Made by a program: the position numbers and the translations under genes
DNA from: CAZIQY01 sp964541605
Lineage (GTDB): Bacteria > Desulfobacterota > Syntrophia > Syntrophales > UBA2185
Assembly (NCBI GenBank): GCA_964541605.1
Contig: CAZIQY010000005.1
Coordinates: 1-64,000, forward strand
Direction of reading: 5' to 3'
Length of the DNA stretch: 64,000 nt
Shown here: piece after piece, positions 59,535 through 64,000 of the stretch
Position numbering within the stretch: the stretch's first letter is position 1
Layout of the letters: each line of letters begins with the position of its first letter
The notes under the pieces: model-generated
Seen by the model: the letters and a program-made list of their open reading frames with translations, nothing else
Database searches by the model: none
What the model was told of the DNA's origin: nothing

Positions 59535-60581
59535 ATGCACATGGCAGATGCTTTGCTTTCTCCGGCCGTAGGGACGGCGTTGTGGGCCGGAACGGCAGCG
59601 GTCAGCGGGTATGCTTCGGTGAAGCTGAAGGAACGGATCGATGACAGAGAGATTCCCCTTATGGGAGTTCTCGGCGCCTTCATTTTTGCGGCACAGATGA
59701 TCAATTTCACAATCCCCGGGACGGGTTCGAGCGGACACCTGGGGGGAGGGATGATTCTGGCCATCATCCTCGGCCCACATGCGGCCTTTCTCGTCATGGC
59801 ATCGGTCCTGATGGTCCAGGCGCTCTTCTTCGCCGACGGCGGACTGCTTGCCCTCGGCTGCAATATCTGGAACATGGGGGTCTACCCCTGCTACCTCGTC
59901 TATCCCCTCATCTACAAGCCATTGACGGGAAATAGCAAAAATCCCGGCCGCATCCTTGTCGCGTCCGTGGTGAGCGTTGTCGTCGCCCTGCAACTCGGCG
60001 CTTTCTCCGTCGTCATGGAAACGCTTCTGTCCGGAAAGAGCGAACTGCCCTTCGGCGCCTTCGTCCTTCTGATGCAGCCGATTCACCTGGCCATCGGCGT
60101 CATCGAAGGGGTGGTGACCGCCGGCATCATCAACCATGTCCGCAGCGCCAGACCCGAACTCCTCGACAGCATTGCCGCCTCCCGCCCCCTTGACACAGCG
60201 ATTTCACTGAGGAAGGTCATGGTGACGTTCGCGGTGTTGGCGGTCATCACCGGCGGAGCGCTCTCCTGGTTCGCTTCCACCTATCCTGACGGTCTGGAGT
60301 GGTCCATCGAAAAGGTTTACGGCAAGGGCGAACTGCCGGAAGATGAACACGGGATTGCCGCAAAGTTGAAGGGTATCCAGGAAAAGACGGCGTTCTTCCC
60401 TGATTACAACTTGAAATCTGCTGGAAAGGAACCGAAAAAAGCGGAAGCGGCGCCTGCCTGGCCCGGTGCCGATGCCGGAACGTCCGCCGCCGGCATCATC
60501 GGCGCGGCGATCGTACTTGGCTTGATCCTTCTCATCGGCATGGGGATCAGAACGTTCCGGGGGAGAAATGCGCAAACATGA
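59535..60581 (+). CDS. nikMN: Nickel ECF transporter, fused NikM/NikN
   Basis: A 348-aa membrane protein. It starts MHMADALLSPAVG, the metal-binding N-terminal loop (M-H) of CbiM/NikM S-components, and has about seven helices with SSGHLGGGMIL. The C-terminal third has the PDGLEWS motif of NikN/CbiN-type domains and a last helix. It forms the substrate-specific part of an ECF-type transporter. Nickel is preferred over cobalt because NikR and its box precede it. Translation is coupled to nikQ by a 4-nt overlap. Confidence 0.87.
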   Translation: MHMADALLSPAVGTALWAGTAAVSGYASVKLKERIDDREIPLMGVLGAFIFAAQMINFTIPGTGSSGHLGGGMILAIILGPHAAFLVMASVLMVQALFFADGGLLALGCNIWNMGVYPCYLVYPLIYKPLTGNSKNPGRILVASVVSVVVALQLGAFSVVMETLLSGKSELPFGAFVLLMQPIHLAIGVIEGVVTAGIINHVRSARPELLDSIAASRPLDTAISLRKVMVTFAVLAVITGGALSWFASTYPDGLEWSIEKVYGKGELPEDEHGIAAKLKGIQEKTAFFPDYNLKSAGKEPKKAEAAPAWPGADAGTSAAGIIGAAIVLGLILLIGMGIRTFRGRNAQT

Positions 60582-61387
60582 CCTTTGACTCTTTGTATTA
60601 TGACATCGGCCGGCTTGACCGGCTTTCCTACCGGGACACATTCGTACACCGTCTGGACCCGCGCATCAAAGTGATCGCGGCGATCCTGTTTTTGTTCACC
60701 GTCATCTCCTTTCCCAAGTATGAGGTTGTCGCGCTGGCGCCTTTTTTCCTGTTTCCGGTGCTGCTGATAACCATCGGCGAAATCCCCGCCCTGTTCATTC
60801 TCAGGAAAGTGCTGCTCGTTTCACCCTTTGCCGTTCTCATCGGCATCTTCAACCCGCTGCTCGATGCCGGGACCGTCGCCGTCATCTCCGGAGTCCCTGT
60901 ATCGGCCGGGTTTCTCTCTTTCCTTTCAATTCTCCTGAAGTTTATCCTTACGGTCAGCGCGGCGCTCCTGCTCATCGCGACAACATCTTTTCCCGGTGTC
61001 TGTCATGCGCTCAGACGATTGGGCTTCCCGGCGATCTTTGTAGCGCAACTCCTCTTTCTGTATCGTTATCTCTTTGTGCTTATGGAAGAGGCGATGCGGG
61101 TCATCCGCGCAAGGGACATGCGGTCATTCGGTACGCGCGGCACGGAAATGAAGGTGTTTGCGCGTCTTATCGGGACACTCCTGTTCCGAACGGTGGATCG
61201 TGCGGAAAGGATTTATCACGCCATGCTTTCCCGCGGATTTATGGGAGACATCCCGATCCTCAGGAAGTATCATATTACGACAATCGATCTGGCGTACCTG
61301 GCGATGACGATCGTTTTTCTCGTGATCTTCCGTTTTTTCCGGGTCACCGAAGGGATTGGCCGCATTGCACAGGAGCTGTTTCGATGA
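60578..61387 (+). CDS. nikQ: ECF transporter T-component (NikQ/CbiQ)
   Basis: A 269-aa membrane protein with about five to six helices and the conserved Ala-Arg-Gly-type coupling region ARDMRSFGTRG and AERIYHAMLSRGFMG, which contact the ATPase. It couples ATP hydrolysis to the substrate part. It overlaps both nikMN and nikO by 4 nt. Confidence 0.87.
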   Translation: MTFDSLYYDIGRLDRLSYRDTFVHRLDPRIKVIAAILFLFTVISFPKYEVVALAPFFLFPVLLITIGEIPALFILRKVLLVSPFAVLIGIFNPLLDAGTVAVISGVPVSAGFLSFLSILLKFILTVSAALLLIATTSFPGVCHALRRLGFPAIFVAQLLFLYRYLFVLMEEAMRVIRARDMRSFGTRGTEMKVFARLIGTLLFRTVDRAERIYHAMLSRGFMGDIPILRKYHITTIDLAYLAMTIVFLVIFRFFRVTEGIGRIAQELFR

Positions 61388-62139
61388 GCCATCATATCAT
61401 TGAGTTCAGGAACGTCTCCTTCCGCTATCCCGATGGGACGGAAGCGCTCAGGAATATCGATTTCAGGATCACCCATGGGGAATCGGTCGGCGTCATCGGC
61501 GCCAACGGGGCGGGAAAATCCACGCTTATCCAGCATATGAACGGCTGCCTGATGCCGACGTCGGGATCGGTGACGATCGGCGACCTCCTGCTCACGCGCA
61601 AGACAAGGCGCGAAATCCGGAGGAAGGTCGGTGTCGTTTTTCAGAATCCGGACGATCAGCTTTTCATGCCGACGGTCTTTGACGATGTTGCATTCGGTCC
61701 GCTCAACCTCGGCATGGATGAAACACGCGTGCGGGAGCGGGTCCATGAGGCCCTGAGCACGGTGCACGGCCTCGATCTGTGCGACAAACCGCCGCACCAC
61801 CTTTCCGCCGGACAGAAGAGGGCTGTCTCCATCGCCTCGGTCATGGCGATGGAACCCGACATTCTGGCGATGGACGAGCCCGCCGCGAACCTTGACCCAA
61901 GGTCGAGGCGGTTGCTGATCGCGCTGCTCAAAACCTTCAGTCATTCCAAGATCATCGCCTCGCACGACCTCGACATGATTCTCGATGTCTGTGAACGCTG
62001 CATCGTGCTCAGAGACGGCAGAGTTGTCGCGGACGGTCGGTCGGCAGAGATCCTCACAGACGAGCGGCTGCTGGAAGAAAACAGCCTGGAGCTGCCGTTG
62101 ACGCTCCAGACACGCCGATGGAGAGAGGATACGGAATAA
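61384..62139 (+). CDS. nikO: ECF transporter ATPase (NikO/CbiO)
   Basis: A 251-aa ABC ATPase with Walker A GANGAGKSTL, Q-loop VFQNPDDQLF, signature HLSAGQKRAVSIASV and Walker B DILAMDEPAANLDP. It powers nickel uptake with NikQ. It is the last gene of the nik operon. It overlaps nikQ by 4 nt (ATGA). Confidence 0.9.
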   Translation: MSHHIIEFRNVSFRYPDGTEALRNIDFRITHGESVGVIGANGAGKSTLIQHMNGCLMPTSGSVTIGDLLLTRKTRREIRRKVGVVFQNPDDQLFMPTVFDDVAFGPLNLGMDETRVRERVHEALSTVHGLDLCDKPPHHLSAGQKRAVSIASVMAMEPDILAMDEPAANLDPRSRRLLIALLKTFSHSKIIASHDLDMILDVCERCIVLRDGRVVADGRSAEILTDERLLEENSLELPLTLQTRRWREDTE

Positions 62140-62348
62140 TTCGTACATTCATCAGTGAAATCATTAATGATTCAACGACAGATGTAGTCATCCCGATTGT
62201 AAGTGCCTGTATCTTCTGGCCTTAAGGATATGAGGCAAAGGTGTGATCAATATACAGGCATGCTTGGTGAAGCTTGGTTACAGTGCAGTTGTGCGAGATA
62301 ACTGTTTCCAAAATCGAAAGAATAAGATAAAACCATAAATGAGGATAA

Positions 62349-62627
62349 TTGATGAATATTTATATGCTTGAACCTATCGATAAGAATCACAAGATTTGGC
62401 AGTCAAGTAAAATGAAAAATACTATCATCGTCCGCGCTGAAAACCCAGATAAAGCAAGGAGAATAGTTCAATTGGAATATTGGTTTGGTGAAGACATACC
62501 AGTACCAACAGACGAATTTCTCGGATGCCCCTGGCTACAAGAAGAATACGTTTCATGTACGATTATCGAAAACTCTAAGTATGATGAAAAGGGAGATACT
62601 GGTATTTTAGATGAATTGTCATGCTGA
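62349..62627 (+). CDS. Small orphan protein, 92 aa
   Basis: A short soluble protein, AT-rich and different in codon use from the neighbours: MLEPIDKNHKIWQSSKMKNTIIVRAENPDKARRIVQLEYW and a C-terminal acidic part. It has no recognisable domain. The 209-bp gap before it has no obvious promoter. It may be a mobile or stress gene; a chance ORF is possible but the amino acid make-up is sensible. Confidence 0.5.
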   Translation: MMNIYMLEPIDKNHKIWQSSKMKNTIIVRAENPDKARRIVQLEYWFGEDIPVPTDEFLGCPWLQEEYVSCTIIENSKYDEKGDTGILDELSC

Positions 62628-62903
62628 CTTAAATTTCCCTTGCCCGGTGATCATTCTTTGAAATGGCATAGATAGAACGTCTTTTTTTATCTGCTCCGGC
62701 AACCATGAAGCTCAGCTCATACCTGCATGATAAAATTGATTGTAGGCCATTCCTGACGGTCTCAGCATGGCGATGCGGTAAGGGGGCTATCCTCTTGGAA
62801 CGTCCACTTTCCCTTGACACGGGAGCGCCATCCCTTTATAGTTACCAGCAAACAGGAACCAATTCCAGCCCTTAAACAAACCGTCCAATTCAAGGTGCCC
62901 GCC

Positions 62904-64000
62904 ATGAAGGGAAAGTCATCAATAATTATCCTTTACTTCATCCTGCTTGTTTCATGTTTACCTGGCGCAGTGCCAGCCGCTGAACCGCCCAAGGAGCCCA
63001 TTCTGCGCATTGAAACGGGGATGCACACGGCGATGATCGGGCGGATCAGCGTGGATCGGGAGAACCGCCTCCTCGCCACTGCCTCGGACGACAAGACTGT
63101 CCGGCTCTGGGACGCCGGGACGGGGGCGCTGATTAGGATCATCCGGCCACCCATCGGGGAGGGGAACGAGGGAACGCTCTACGCCGTGGCCCTCTCGCCG
63201 GACGGGCAGACCGTCGCCGCCGGGGGGTGGACTCAATATGAAGGCGGAACATCTCAAGCGATTGACTATGCCATCTACCTCTTCGACGCAGGGACAGGCC
63301 GTCTCCTCCGGCGGCTGATGGGCCTTCCCAATGTGATCGACCACCTCGTCTTCTCCCGAGACGGCCTGTATCTCGCTGCCTGCCTGGGGGGCAAGAACGG
63401 TATCCGGATCTATCTTACCAGCGACTTCACCCTCGCCGGGGAGGACAAAGACTATGGCGGCCAAAGCTACGGTGCGGACTTTGACGCCACTGGGGGACTC
63501 GTGACGACATCTCTGGATGGGTATCTACGACGCTACGATGCTCGTTTCCGGCTCATCGCCAAAGAGAAGGCTCCAGGGGGAACTTTGCCCTTTGCCGTCC
63601 GCTTTTCCCCCGACGGGCGGGAGATCGCCGTGGGGTTTAAGGATACCACGGCGGTGAATGTCTTGTCCGGGAAGGACCTCGCCTTTCACTGCGCCCCAGA
63701 TACGCAGGGGGTGGTGGACATCGGCGATTTGAGCAGCGTCGCCTGGTCCGCCGATGGCCATCGCCTCTACGCTGGGGGACGCAATCCAGGACAGTTCGAC
63801 AGTATATGGAAACACTTCATCCGTTCCTGGTTCGAGAGGGGCAGGGGGAGCTACATTGACATCCCGGCAGCGGACAACACGATCATGGACCTCCAGTCCC
63901 GGCAGGGCGGCGGCGTCTTCTTTGGGGCCAGCGATCCCGCCTTCGGAGCATTTGACGGTAAGGGGAACTCCCTCTACACACGGAACCCCGTCATCGGCGA
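62904..64000 (+). CDS. WD40/beta-propeller exported protein, 5' part only
   Basis: An open frame from the ATG at 62904 to the edge of the window (over 365 codons, no stop). It begins MKGKSSIIILYFILLVSC, a signal with lipobox-like LVSC. The mature part has repeats such as LATASDDKTVRLWDAGTG, VALSPDGQTVAAGG, YAIYLFDAGTGRLLRRLMG, and VRFSPDGREIAVG, typical of WD40 beta-propellers. It is probably an exported protein with a propeller that binds a partner; the C-terminus and any catalytic domain lie outside the window. The gap of 276 bases before it shows nothing gene-like. Confidence 0.82.
   Translation, partial: MKGKSSIIILYFILLVSCLPGAVPAAEPPKEPILRIETGMHTAMIGRISVDRENRLLATASDDKTVRLWDAGTGALIRIIRPPIGEGNEGTLYAVALSPDGQTVAAGGWTQYEGGTSQAIDYAIYLFDAGTGRLLRRLMGLPNVIDHLVFSRDGLYLAACLGGKNGIRIYLTSDFTLAGEDKDYGGQSYGADFDATGGLVTTSLDGYLRRYDARFRLIAKEKAPGGTLPFAVRFSPDGREIAVGFKDTTAVNVLSGKDLAFHCAPDTQGVVDIGDLSSVAWSADGHRLYAGGRNPGQFDSIWKHFIRSWFERGRGSYIDIPAADNTIMDLQSRQGGGVFFGASDPAFGAFDGKGNSLYTRNPVIG

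Noticed and set aside
1..64000. tRNA or rRNA genes, integrase and insertion sequences
   Set aside because: No transposase, integrase or RNA gene was recognised by eye; a tRNAscan or ISfinder search would be needed to be sure.

Overview
The window reads like a chromosome segment from an anaerobic bacterium of the former Deltaproteobacteria (Desulfobacterota, perhaps a Syntrophales-like syntroph or sulfur-cycle relative). This is inferred from gene content only: two ferredoxin-linked 2-oxoacid oxidoreductase operons, a heterodisulfide-reductase-type (Hdr/Mvh) electron-transfer cluster with an apparent selenocysteine, a NapH/NapG-like ferredoxin protein, a ferredoxin:thioredoxin-reductase-like protein, a two-gene SufC/SufB set, an ECF nickel transporter under NikR, and many signalling proteins. 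No rRNA or tRNA gene was recognised.

Layout. 1-6.6 kb (mostly minus): a response regulator with an HD-GYP domain, then a GAF-rich class III nucleotidyl cyclase, a small lipoprotein, a rhomboid protease and a TraB-family membrane protein. A pair of 27-bp repeats lies at about 4.34-4.43 kb. 7-11.7 kb (plus): an orphan protein, DUF1805, a C_GCAxxG_C_C protein, SufC and SufB, and a Tat-exported DUF362 protein. 11.7-23.7 kb: a defence and toxin-antitoxin island with AbrB/PIN, a 1165-aa Eco57I-type methylase, a SIR2-like protein, a DUF3800 protein with an unknown partner, HEPN/MNT, Phd/RelE, and a PLD-nuclease/SNF2-helicase. A short second copy of the helicase 5' end lies just before the Phd/RelE pair. 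23.7-32.5 kb: redox and housekeeping genes (NapH-like ferredoxin, FTR-rubredoxin, glutaredoxin, phosphoesterase, TPR protein, LsrF-like aldolase with an alcohol dehydrogenase, flavodoxin, FmdB-type zinc ribbon) and a small Lys-rich exported protein behind a possible sigma-54 promoter.

32.5-42.6 kb: a first 2-oxoacid:ferredoxin oxidoreductase operon (minus), an IclR regulator, a deletion scar that joins a truncated tctB to a headless malate/lactate-type dehydrogenase, an aldehyde dehydrogenase, and a second 2-oxoacid:ferredoxin oxidoreductase operon (plus). The second operon runs without a break into a 1123-aa GltD/HdrA-like iron-sulfur flavoprotein, MvhD, a fused HdrC-HdrB and HdrA (to 50.0 kb). 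hdrA is split by an in-frame TGA exactly where other HdrA proteins have Cys. A 7-bp hairpin with a GGUC loop follows 20 nt later, so this is probably a selenoprotein. The operon looks like one electron-transfer or electron-bifurcation module linking 2-oxoacid oxidation, NAD(P)H and ferredoxin.

50-64 kb: a CsgG/CIA30-like lipoprotein with a class I adenylate cyclase, a radical SAM protein, a lipoprotein, an M20 amidohydrolase, a stand-alone Cache protein, a tandem NDPK-like protein, QueC, then nikR and nikMN-nikQ-nikO with two matching NikR-type boxes, a small orphan, and the 5' part of a WD40/beta-propeller gene that runs off the right edge.
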